Origin: Streptomyces iconiensis
GTDB taxonomy: Bacteria > Actinomycetota > Actinomycetes > Streptomycetales > Streptomycetaceae
Direction of reading: 5' to 3'
Length of the DNA: 64,000 nucleotides
NCBI RefSeq assembly: GCF_028657195.3
Contig: NZ_JANCPR020000029.1
Span: 60,389-124,388, forward strand
The position numbers and the translations under genes are program-made. A model generated the notes under the pieces. The model had not been told where the DNA came from and did not search any database. It worked only from the letters and a program-made list of their open reading frames with translations. Positions 27,686 through 35,032 of this stretch are shown here, piece by piece. Positions within the stretch are counted from its first letter, which is position 1, and every line of letters starts with the position of its first letter.

Positions 27686-29047
27686 TCAGGAAGGGGCTTC
27701 CTCCACGAGGCGGAAGAGGTCGACCATGGCGCCGGACTCGTCGCGCGCGAACCTGCCGGGGTCCAGCAAGTAAGGGGAGGCCGGGCGGCCTTCGGTGTCG
27801 ACGGTCACCATGGTCTCGGCCGGGTAGACACCCAGTGCGGGCAGGCGGGGACGTGGGCCTTCCAGCCGGAGGCGCAGCCGTTGCGCGCGGTCCAGGATGC
27901 GGTACTCGACGAAGTTCTCCACGGCGATACCCAGAACGTTCTCGCCGGGCGTGTGCGCCCCGGTGGCACGCAGCATCTCCACCGTGTAACTCGCCTCCGG
28001 CAGGTCGGCCGGCGTCAACGTGCCGCCGTCCAGCCGGACCAGTACCTCCCACACCGGGTCGATCGCCGTCAGCCTGGCGAGGAGGGCGTCGAGCGGCGGA
28101 AGGTGACGCGCCGAGGCCGCCTCGCGCAGCGGTGCGGCGATGCGCTCCAGCCCAGGGGCGCAGCGCACGGTGACGTCGGGGCGCCGGGCGGCGGACAGTT
28201 CCGCGCGGACCCGGTCGGTGAACAGGCGGGCGACGCGGGTGTGCCGGGCGTCCACGTGCGCGAACCAGTGCAGCAGCTGGCCGGAGCCCAACTGGCCCCG
28301 GCTGAAGGCATCCAGGAGGTACAGGTAGTACTGCACGCGTGGCACGTCCAGCGTCACGCCGATGGGTATGTCGGGCGGCAACTCGGCGGCCAGACCGGCG
28401 AGGACACGCGCCTGCCGGACCACGCTCTCGTACTCGTACAGGGACAGTTCGTCTTCGACCACGATGCGCCGCAGCCGGGCCGTCGCGCGGGAGCGGCCAC
28501 GGGGCAGCAGAAAGGGGATGGGCTGCCCCTGCACGTCGAGAAAGCGGGCGGAGCGGTAACTGAAGAGGCACACACCGCTCAGCAGATTGACCCGGGTCGC
28601 GTCGCGTACGGAGCCGGAGAGTTTCTTCGCCCCTTTGAGATGGAGGTAACAACCGGTGCCGCTCAGCCGGGACTCGGTGAAGACCCTCTTCGTTGCCCGT
28701 TCACGCGCGCCCCCGCCCTCGACATAGATCGCGTTGCCCGCCGCACGCAGACCACGGGTACCGAGATAAGAGGCCAGCGCGTCAGCGCGCCGGGTCGCGT
28801 TGACAACAGCGGGAGGAACGGTGCCGGCGTTGCCCGCACACGACCGCGTCGCCGTGTTCACATGCCACATGCCGCGTACGCCGGGAACGGGCCACGGGGC
28901 CGCCGTCGCCGGTACCGGGTGCCTGCGGAGCAGGCAGGTGGCGTGGCCTGCTGAGCGGGCCGGACGGAGGACCGATATCTGGCGGCGCAGGGGAGTTCGG
29001 GGGCCGGGGCCGGTCGCGCGGCCGTGCGGATGGTTCCGGGGGGACAT
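27686..29047 (-). CDS. Unrecognised 453-residue protein in a possible cyclodipeptide-like locus
   Basis: Start at ATG 29,047 is supported by AAAAGGAG five bases upstream. The first ~70 residues are Arg/Pro-rich and probably disordered. The rest is a soluble alpha/beta-looking protein: LSGVCLFSYRSARFLDVQG, LPPDIPIGVTLDVPRVQYY, HWFAHVDARHTRVARLFTD, IAVENFVEYRILDRA and an acidic C-terminus. I recognise no family. It lies 166 bp downstream of the DUF6092-like and nitroreductase genes on the same strand, where cyclodipeptide-oxidase pairs often have their synthase. A divergent tRNA-dependent cyclodipeptide synthase is possible, but I cannot see the known catalytic Ser and Tyr motifs. Another biosynthetic enzyme is equally possible. 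Confidence 0.6.
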   Translation of the reverse strand: MSPRNHPHGRATGPGPRTPLRRQISVLRPARSAGHATCLLRRHPVPATAAPWPVPGVRGMWHVNTATRSCAGNAGTVPPAVVNATRRADALASYLGTRGLRAAGNAIYVEGGGARERATKRVFTESRLSGTGCYLHLKGAKKLSGSVRDATRVNLLSGVCLFSYRSARFLDVQGQPIPFLLPRGRSRATARLRRIVVEDELSLYEYESVVRQARVLAGLAAELPPDIPIGVTLDVPRVQYYLYLLDAFSRGQLGSGQLLHWFAHVDARHTRVARLFTDRVRAELSAARRPDVTVRCAPGLERIAAPLREAASARHLPPLDALLARLTAIDPVWEVLVRLDGGTLTPADLPEASYTVEMLRATGAHTPGENVLGIAVENFVEYRILDRAQRLRLRLEGPRPRLPALGVYPAETMVTVDTEGRPASPYLLDPGRFARDESGAMVDLFRLVEEAPS

Positions 29048-29212
29048 CACTGCTCCTTTTCACAAGACACCTCCGCGTCGGGAACGACGCGGAGGTAAGA
29101 GGCCCGGACTGTTTCCCCTTGGTGGGACCGACTGGAGGGAATCGACCGCACGGCTCACGTCCATACTGGTCGTGCCTTACGGCTCAAAGCTGCGCGGCCG
29201 GCTTCCGTGCGG

Positions 29213-29533
29213 TCACGGTTCCACCGGGAAGGAGTCCTTCACGATGCGGGCCATCTGCCCGCAGAGGGTGTCGAGTTCCTCGGACACGTCGGAGGAGTTC
29301 TGGGGTGCCGATGCCAGGTCGTCGAGCGCTCTGTGCACGGCGGACAGGCGGAAGTCCCGCGCTCCGTTCTCCGCCAGCAGGTCCAGGACACGGCGGGCGC
29401 TGTCGGCGCAGCGGAACGTGCCGTAACCGGCGGGCTCTTCAGCGAGCCCCCGCCCGCAGCTCAGCAGGTAGGAGGCCAGCAGAACGAGCCCCTCATACAG
29501 CTGTGGGGGCAGCTCGGAGTCCGTGGATTTCAT
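29213..29533 (-). CDS. DUF6092-like small protein, candidate oxidase small subunit
   Basis: 106 residues, helical: PPQLYEGLVLLASYLLSCGR, GYGTFRCADSARRVLDLLAE, EELDTLCGQMARIV. The pattern matches what I know of DUF6092 proteins from Streptomyces natural-product loci. The start lies inside the nitroreductase gene (41-bp overlap) and has an unusually perfect ribosome-binding site, AAGGAGGAGGTGATC. In albonoursin-type cyclodipeptide oxidases a nitroreductase-like subunit and a ~100-residue partner are likewise made from adjoining genes. The functional link here is inference. Confidence 0.6.
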   Translation of the reverse strand: MKSTDSELPPQLYEGLVLLASYLLSCGRGLAEEPAGYGTFRCADSARRVLDLLAENGARDFRLSAVHRALDDLASAPQNSSDVSEELDTLCGQMARIVKDSFPVEP

Positions 29534-30074
29534 AGCTGATCACCTCCTCCTTGGCGCGGCGTTCGGACCGTTGCGGGGGACGGGACGGGTGGCCGGCCGC
29601 CACCATCAGGACCGGGTCCAGGTGCGGCGGCAACTCCAGCAGTAGCCGCACCTGTTCGCCCCGGAAGCTGCTGGTGGGGCACGCGCCGAGACCGTGCGCG
29701 TGCGCGGCGAGCAGGAAGTTCTCGACCGCCATGGACACGCACAGCGGTCCCGCATGCTGCCCGATGGCGTGGGCTTCGTCCCGCTGCGCGTCGAAGCACG
29801 CCACCAGCAGGACGGTGGGCTTCCCGACGACGCCGGGAGCGAAGGCTCTCAGTTGCCGGATGCGTGCCGGCGCACGGACCAGTACAAAGGCCCATGCCTG
29901 AGCGTTGCCTCCGGACGGGGCCGAGAGAAGGGCGGAGAGCATGGATTCGACGGTGTCGTCGTCGACCGGGTCCTCGGTGTACTCCCGCACGGCACATCGG
30001 GTCCGTACGACATCCACGAAACGATCCGGTGAGAAGGAGGTGGAGGGAAACGCGGAAGAGATATCAGTGGACAC
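29493..30074 (-). CDS. Nitroreductase-family flavoprotein, candidate cyclodipeptide oxidase large subunit
   Basis: 193 residues from GTG 30,074. The family signature is present: VVRTRCAVREYTEDPVDDDT at the N-terminus (FMN phosphate Arg), SAPSGGNAQAWAFVLVR, SMAVENFLLAAHAHGLGACP and a C-terminal GHPSRPPQ. Length matches AlbA-type cyclodipeptide oxidase subunits (~195 residues) as well as ordinary NAD(P)H nitroreductases. The overlapping small gene downstream favours the former. It would dehydrogenate Calpha-Cbeta bonds using FMN and oxygen if the analogy holds. Confidence 0.75.
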   Translation of the reverse strand: MSTDISSAFPSTSFSPDRFVDVVRTRCAVREYTEDPVDDDTVESMLSALLSAPSGGNAQAWAFVLVRAPARIRQLRAFAPGVVGKPTVLLVACFDAQRDEAHAIGQHAGPLCVSMAVENFLLAAHAHGLGACPTSSFRGEQVRLLLELPPHLDPVLMVAAGHPSRPPQRSERRAKEEVISYEIHGLRAAPTAV

Positions 30075-30299
30075 ATCAGCTGGTGTTCCCGTACCTACGA
30101 CCGCGATACGGTGAAAGGGGCCAACTTCCGCCGGGTTCCACCCTTTTGGGTTTGCGGCCCGAGACACTCTGGTCGATACCCGAAAACAATACCGAATCGG
30201 CGACCGGCGACCGGCGCTCAAAGGTCGACGGTCGGTGAAGGCGAAAGGGCAAGGGGAATGAGAAGAACGGAGCGGCGTCCCGGCACCGGGCGCGGCGTC

Positions 30300-31108
30300 C
30301 GGGACCCGGCGGGGCTCTGCGGTGTGAGCACCACGCCCGCCCAGGCCCCGGCCTCCGCACGCATCATCGAGTTGGCCGGCCGGGGCCGCTTGGCCTCGCC
30401 GACGCACTCGGGGTGCCACTCGTAGGACACGGTGACCCCCGGGTCCAGCGACTCGGCGCCGCCGGCGGCGAAGAACGCGGCGGTCTCCTCGCTGTCGCGC
30501 AGCCCCAGCTCCATGCCCCGTCCTGCGTAGATGGCCGCCGACGTCGCGCAGGCGCGGATCGAGTCCGTCCGATCCCTGGGTGATGGCCAGCGCGCTGCCG
30601 GAGGGGAGGCCCGCCATCAGCGTGCGTACGAGGCCCGCCGGGTCGTCCCGGTCCGGGACGAAATGCAGGAGCGCGATGAGGGTGACGGCTGAGGGCCGTT
30701 CGAAGCCCAGGACTTTGGCGGCGTGTTCGAGAATTCGGTCGGGTTCGCGCACCCGCCTCGACGTATTCGGTCACCCCCTCCGGCGTGCCGGCCATCAGGG
30801 CCCGGGCGTGTGCCAAGACGACCGGGTCGTTGTCCGCGTACACGACCCCGCACGTCGGGGTGCACGCTCTGGGCGACCTGGTGGAGGTTGGGCTCGGTGG
30901 GGGTGCCGGTGCCGAGGTCGAGGAACTGCCGGATGCCGTGGTCACGTGTGAGGTGCCGGGCCGCGCGGTGCATGAACCCGCGGTTCTCGCGCGCCGCCGT
31001 GAGAGCTGCGAGGTAGGCCGAGAGCACCTGTGCGGCGGTCTCACGGTCCACCGTGCAGCTCGTCTTGCCGCCCAGGTAGTAGTCGTTTGGGGCGTGGTGG
31101 AGGGCGGG
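30300..31108 (-). pseudogene. DUF574-type SAM methyltransferase, frameshifted
   Basis: Four successive frames rebuild one protein of this Streptomyces-abundant family: NDYYLGGKTSCTVDRETAAQ and QFLDLGTGTPTEPNLHQVAQ; then VYADNDPVVLAHARALMAG; then LIALLHFVPDRDDPAGLVRT; then LGLRDSEETAAFFAAGG and the basic C-terminus. At least three shifts occur, near 30,850, 30,750 and 30,530. It is not functional as read. Confidence 0.65.
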
Positions 31109-31120
31109 CTGAACGCGAGC

Positions 31121-31290
31121 ATGACCGTGCTCGCCCGCATCGAGCGCCGCCGGCTGGGACCGGTCCTCAACGACCCGGCCGACCGCCGCGCCTGGTGGCT
31201 GACCATCCCGGAGACCGAACCGGTCGCCGCCGTACGGGGGCTGTCGGAGCGTGCACGTGCGTCGCGTCTGGTCCTGCCCGGATCCGGGGG
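31121..31290 (+). pseudogene. MarR-like regulator fragment
   Basis: MTVLARIERRRLGPVLNDPA then DRRAWWLTIPE matches the wing region of MarR proteins (recognition helix end, DPxDRR wing). Nothing before or after belongs to that family. It abuts the head of the methyltransferase remnant. Confidence 0.4.
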
Positions 31291-31429
31291 TGTACGCGCA
31301 CGGTTTCGGTCGGCTCGAAGTCCCGGACGAGCAGCGGCCGGTGACACCCGCACGGTGCTGGCCCGCGCCTTCACCGCACAGGGGCCTCGGCTGCCTGCGG
31401 GGGGGTTCCGTGAGCGGCGCGGCCAAGCT

Positions 31430-31729
31430 GCCGGCCTCCGAACTGCTCGCCCCCGGAGCCTGCCTCGCCTACCTGCCGGGCCTGTCCACGCGACGCCTGG
31501 TCCACCCAGGCGCCGGCAGGCCGACGCCCGCGACGCCCACCTCATCGCCGATGCCGCCCGCACCCTGCCTCATCTGCCGCGCAGCATCACCCCGGACGAA
31601 AGCGTCCGGGCCGAACTGACCATGACCTTGGGCCACGTATGGATAGCCGAACAGATCGCCGGCTTCTTCAAAGGCCCGGACCTGCTGGAGCCCGGCCCCG
31701 TGCCGCCACCCGACGGCGCCCGGATATAG
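31430..31729 (+). pseudogene. IS110-type transposase piece followed by a methyltransferase tail
   Basis: In one frame CLAYLPGLSTRRLVHPG, in the next ADARDAHLIADAARTLPHLP then ITPDESVRAELTM. Together these are the DEDD-region stretch of IS110-family transposases. The frame then ends with AEQIAGFFKGPDLLEPGPV, which resembles the C-terminus of DUF574 methyltransferases. It is a patchwork of at least two dead genes. Confidence 0.5.
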
Positions 31730-31802
31730 CCGACCCCGCCCCCACCGCCCCGATGGGGCCGGGTCACACGCAAACCATGAGCGGTCCGCGACTCCGGCGG
31801 AC

Positions 31803-32230
31803 GTGCGCGGCGCGTTCGTCCATTGCAAGGCCAAGGTCGAACCCAAGCAGAAGCTCACCGTGGAGGCGGGCGCCGGTGGCAAGGGGGCACCGTGGGTGCC
31901 GGCGGTCAAGGCGGTGCCCTCGGGAAGGGCGGAGGGCGCCGTTCCGACGGCGAGTCCGGCAAGGACAGCACCGCCGGCAAGGCCGCCGGTGAGAAGACCA
32001 CGGGCGGTGGAGCGTCCGGTGTGGCGAAAGGCTCGGCGGGCAGTATCGGGGGCGCCGTCGGTGATGGCCCTGGGAACGGCGGCAATGGCGGTTCGGCGGC
32101 CAGTGGTGGCGTGCGCGGTGGCGGACTCGGCGGGCTTGTGGCGAAGGGCAGCGGCGGGAAGGGCGGCAGTGGCGGCGCCGGCGGCGCGACGTATGGACAG
32201 TCAGGCAAGGCAGACTTCGCTGGCGACCAC
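31803..32230 (+). pseudogene. Glycine-rich protein remnant
   Basis: KAKVEPKQKLTVEAGAGGKG in one frame continues in the next as a run of Gly-Gly-X repeats (GDGPGNGGNGGSAASGGVRG and similar). This matches Streptomyces secreted Gly-rich proteins in which a 'VEPGxxLTVxVGAGG' lead-in precedes the repeats. No signal peptide or start is left. From 32,230 to 32,593 I see no gene. Confidence 0.4.
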
Positions 32231-32593
32231 CGCCGACGCGACCGCATTGCCTCGATCTCCAGCACCACCAGCACGCCACCGACCACGACGGAACGGCTGT
32301 CCTCGACACCTGGCGCGGCCGTGTGCGCACGCTGCTCGGCCTCCGCCAAGCCCTCCTCCCACCATCGCCTGCAGACCCCGGCCGGTTCGAGCTCAGCGGC
32401 ACCATCCCGGCCCGCCCGTACGGGAACGCCCAGCCGAACGACCGTGGCGCGGCCCGCTGTTCTTCTGCCTGACCGGTGCATTGGGGGCGGGACCTCATTT
32501 CGTGGGCTCGGATCAGGACGAGAGGGCAAGTGTGCGGCAGCACGCACCCAGGCCATTGGGACGCCTGCTCTTCGTTCTTGTGGATCGGCCGTA

Positions 32594-33496
32594 TCAGCCG
32601 TGGGCGACGACAGCCACGGGGGCTACGGAGTGGTGCAGCACCCCGTGAGTCACGGCACCGATGTGGGCGCCGAAGGGGTTGCGGCGCACGCGCCGGCCGA
32701 CAACCACGAGGGAGGCTTCACGGGAGGCATCGATCAGTTGGCGTGCGGGGCTGCCGAGGCGGGAGACCTCGACGACCCCGACGTCCGAGTACTTCTGCCG
32801 CCAGGAGCGCAGAGCCTCGGTGAGCTCAGCGGCCTGCTGCCGGGCGATGTCGTCGCTCGGATCGACACCGGCGGCCAGGCTGTAGGCGTGGTACGGGGGC
32901 AGGCTCCAGCCCTGGACGGCGTACAGCTCAGTGTCGCGCCGCCGTGCCTCCTCGAAGGCGAAGGCGATCACGGTCTCATCAGGGCTGCCGGCGTCAAGGC
33001 CGAGCACGACGGGCCGGAACACGGTGGCGGCGGAAGTAACGCTGGTAGACACCACGTGTTCGTCGACGGCTCGTTCCCCGGCACGGACGAGCACCACAGG
33101 CACCTCGGTCCGGGCGACCACGGACTGTCCTACGGACCCGACCAGGAACCCGCCGAGTCCGCTCAGCGCGCGGGAGCCGAGGACCAACAGTTCCGCATCA
33201 CGGGCGGCATCCACGAGGGCGTCGGTCGGCGTGCCGGTGCGTTGCTCGGTACTCACCTCGACTTGGGGGTGACGCGACTTCAGCCCTTCGGCGGCCTCGC
33301 GGGGGATCCGCTCGGACCAGTGCTGGTGGGTCTCGGTTCCGAGGAGGGGTGCCTGAGCCATCGGCGCCGGCACCGGCTGCCACACGTGAACGAGCTTGAC
33401 CGGTACTCCGCGCAGCGCCGCTTCGCGGGCCGCCCACTCGGCGGCGGCCAGGCTCTCGGCAGAGCCGTCCAGACCTACGGTGATCACACGGGACAT
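32594..33496 (-). CDS. Universal stress protein, two tandem USP domains
   Basis: 300 residues from ATG 33,496, preceded by GGAGG. Domain 1 (ITVGLDGSAESLAAAEWAAR through LLVLGSRALSGLGGFLVGS) and domain 2 (VVLGLDAGSPDETVIAFAFE through LVVVGRRVRRNPFGAHIGAV) both carry the beta1 Asp and the Gly-rich ATP-binding loop, domain 1 in near-canonical form. Tandem-domain USPs of this kind are dominant members of actinobacterial hypoxia regulons. It is the first of six in the window. Confidence 0.9.
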   Translation of the reverse strand: MSRVITVGLDGSAESLAAAEWAAREAALRGVPVKLVHVWQPVPAPMAQAPLLGTETHQHWSERIPREAAEGLKSRHPQVEVSTEQRTGTPTDALVDAARDAELLVLGSRALSGLGGFLVGSVGQSVVARTEVPVVLVRAGERAVDEHVVSTSVTSAATVFRPVVLGLDAGSPDETVIAFAFEEARRRDTELYAVQGWSLPPYHAYSLAAGVDPSDDIARQQAAELTEALRSWRQKYSDVGVVEVSRLGSPARQLIDASREASLVVVGRRVRRNPFGAHIGAVTHGVLHHSVAPVAVVAHG

Positions 33497-34282
33497 GATG
33501 ACTTCCTCCTGGGTCGGGGACGCGGTTGCCGCGTCTCGTTCATCGGGTTCTCGGGGCAGGCGCCGCCGGTCTTGAATCGGGGCCGGGCGTCGCGGGGAAG
33601 CCCCCACAGGAAGACCCGGGGCCCGTCAACAGATGTGCTGAGGAGGGGCATAGGGCCCGCGTGGCGTACGCGTTGCGTGACGGGAGGGTGGGTCCGGGGT
33701 GCGGTGGCACTCCGGCTCCTGCGGACGGACAGCAGGTGGAAGCCGGCACTGGGCTGAGAGCGCTCGTGCACGGCGGCCACCGTGGTGATCCCTTCGGGGA
33801 CGGTCCGGTTGGTTCCTGACATCACTCACCCTGGTGCAGGAGCCGGTCTCGCGCCGGGTACCGATGGGCCATGCTTACGGGCTGAACGGCCTACCCCATG
33901 AGGGACGTTCGGGTACATCCGGGGCAGAGGCCGACCGGCCCCCGCAGGGGCGTACAGCACCTGGCCGACCCGGCCGCTCCGGGGAGACCGCGGAGGTTGT
34001 CCACCGGCACCCTCTGCCTGGGATGTGGGACGGGTAAGACGGTAGGCAGGAGCACCGCGACGCTCCACGCTTCGGCGTCGGAGCGCCCGGTACCGCAGCA
34101 GTGGCCGCGCCGTCCGTGCACCCGGCCGGCGCTTCCGACTCGATACGAGGACCCGCGCCCTACAGATCCGGGCCGCGGTGGTCCGGGCTCCGTCCGGACA
34201 CTCACTTCGTCCGGAGAGCCCGGCGTTCGGGGACGAGTGTCCCGGCCCCGCAGCTACAGGGGCACGGAGGTCGCGTCTCCGG
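33497..34282. other. Leader/intergenic region, no certain gene
   Basis: This 786-bp stretch lies between pflA and the downstream USP on the same strand. A minus-strand frame from 33,825 to 33,484 would overlap the USP start by 13 bp (SGTNRTVPEGITTVAAVHER at its N-terminus), but its second half looks non-coding. Two regulator-type dyads lie at 33,902-33,941, so this is probably a long promoter and leader for the USP. Confidence 0.4.
33902..33941. promoter_or_regulatory. Hypoxia-type dyad boxes upstream of USP
   Basis: AGGCCG-AC-CGGCCC (33,928-33,941) is a near-perfect copy of the island's recurring dyad. GGGACG-TT-CGGGTA (33,902-33,915) is a weaker one. They are far (~430 bp) from the annotated USP start. 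Confidence 0.45.
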
Positions 34283-35032
34283 TCAGTGGGCCACCAGACC
34301 GTGTTCGCGGAACTGGCGGCGGACCCGGTCCACCAGTGCCACATCGGGGACCGGCGTGTCTCGCAGGGGGAAAGGAACGCCGAGGGCGTCGTACTTGGCG
34401 GCACCGAGCTTGTGGAACGGCAGGATGTCGATCCGCTCGACGCTGCTGAGGCCCGCGAGGAATTCGGCGAGCCCGTCGACGGCCACCGGTCCGTCGGTCC
34501 AGCCTGGTACGAGTACGTACCTGATCCACATGCGCTTGCCCAGTCGGTCGAGCCGGGTGGCGAAGTCCAGGGTGGGGGCGAGTCCACCGCCGGTCAGCTT
34601 CCGGTACGTGGTGGCATCGAAGGACTTGATGTCCAGCAGCAACAGGTCGGTCGTGGCGAGGAGTTCGTCCGTGGCACGGGCGCCGAGGAAGCCGGAGGTG
34701 TCGAGCGCGGTGTGCAGGCCGGCCTCCTTGCAACGGCGCAGCACGGCACCGGTGAACGCGGGCTGGAGCAGGGGTTCCCCGCCGGTGAGAGTCACTCCCC
34801 CGCCCGCCGTGGTGAGGAACGCCCGGTACTTGTCGATCTCCTCTATCGTCTCGTCAACGGTGGTCGCCCACCCGTCACGCATGTGCCACGTGTCCGGGTT
34901 GGCGCAGTACAGGCAGCGCAGTGGACAGCCGCTGACGAACAGCACGAATCGGGTCCCGGGACCGTCGACACCGGTGGACAGGTCCCAGGAGTGGATCCGG
35001 CCGGTAATCGTGCCGTGGACCACGCCCTTCAC
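34283..35032 (-). CDS. pflA: Pyruvate formate-lyase activating enzyme (radical SAM)
   Basis: 249 residues. CPLRCLYCANPDTW contains the CX3CX2C motif binding the [4Fe-4S] cluster. LTGGEPLLQPAF is the GGE SAM-binding strand, and LDTSGFLG plus LLLDIKSFD follow as in PflA. It installs the glycyl radical on PflB. I chose GTG 35,032 because it overlaps the pflB stop as GTGA, a typical coupled pair. The region ahead of that start (HSWDLSTGVDGPGTRFVLFV lies just after it) matches the family's usual short N-terminus. Activity requires anaerobiosis. Confidence 0.93.
   Translation of the reverse strand: MKGVVHGTITGRIHSWDLSTGVDGPGTRFVLFVSGCPLRCLYCANPDTWHMRDGWATTVDETIEEIDKYRAFLTTAGGGVTLTGGEPLLQPAFTGAVLRRCKEAGLHTALDTSGFLGARATDELLATTDLLLLDIKSFDATTYRKLTGGGLAPTLDFATRLDRLGKRMWIRYVLVPGWTDGPVAVDGLAEFLAGLSSVERIDILPFHKLGAAKYDALGVPFPLRDTPVPDVALVDRVRRQFREHGLVAH

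Noticed and set aside
31823..33757. 644-codon plus-strand frame
   Set aside because: Its first part is the Gly-rich remnant and its remainder is antisense to a clear USP gene, so it is not one protein.
33484..33825. Minus-strand frame overlapping the USP start by 13 bp
   Set aside because: The N-terminal 20 residues look plausible but the rest is Arg/Pro-rich, and no family is recognisable; treated as leader region.
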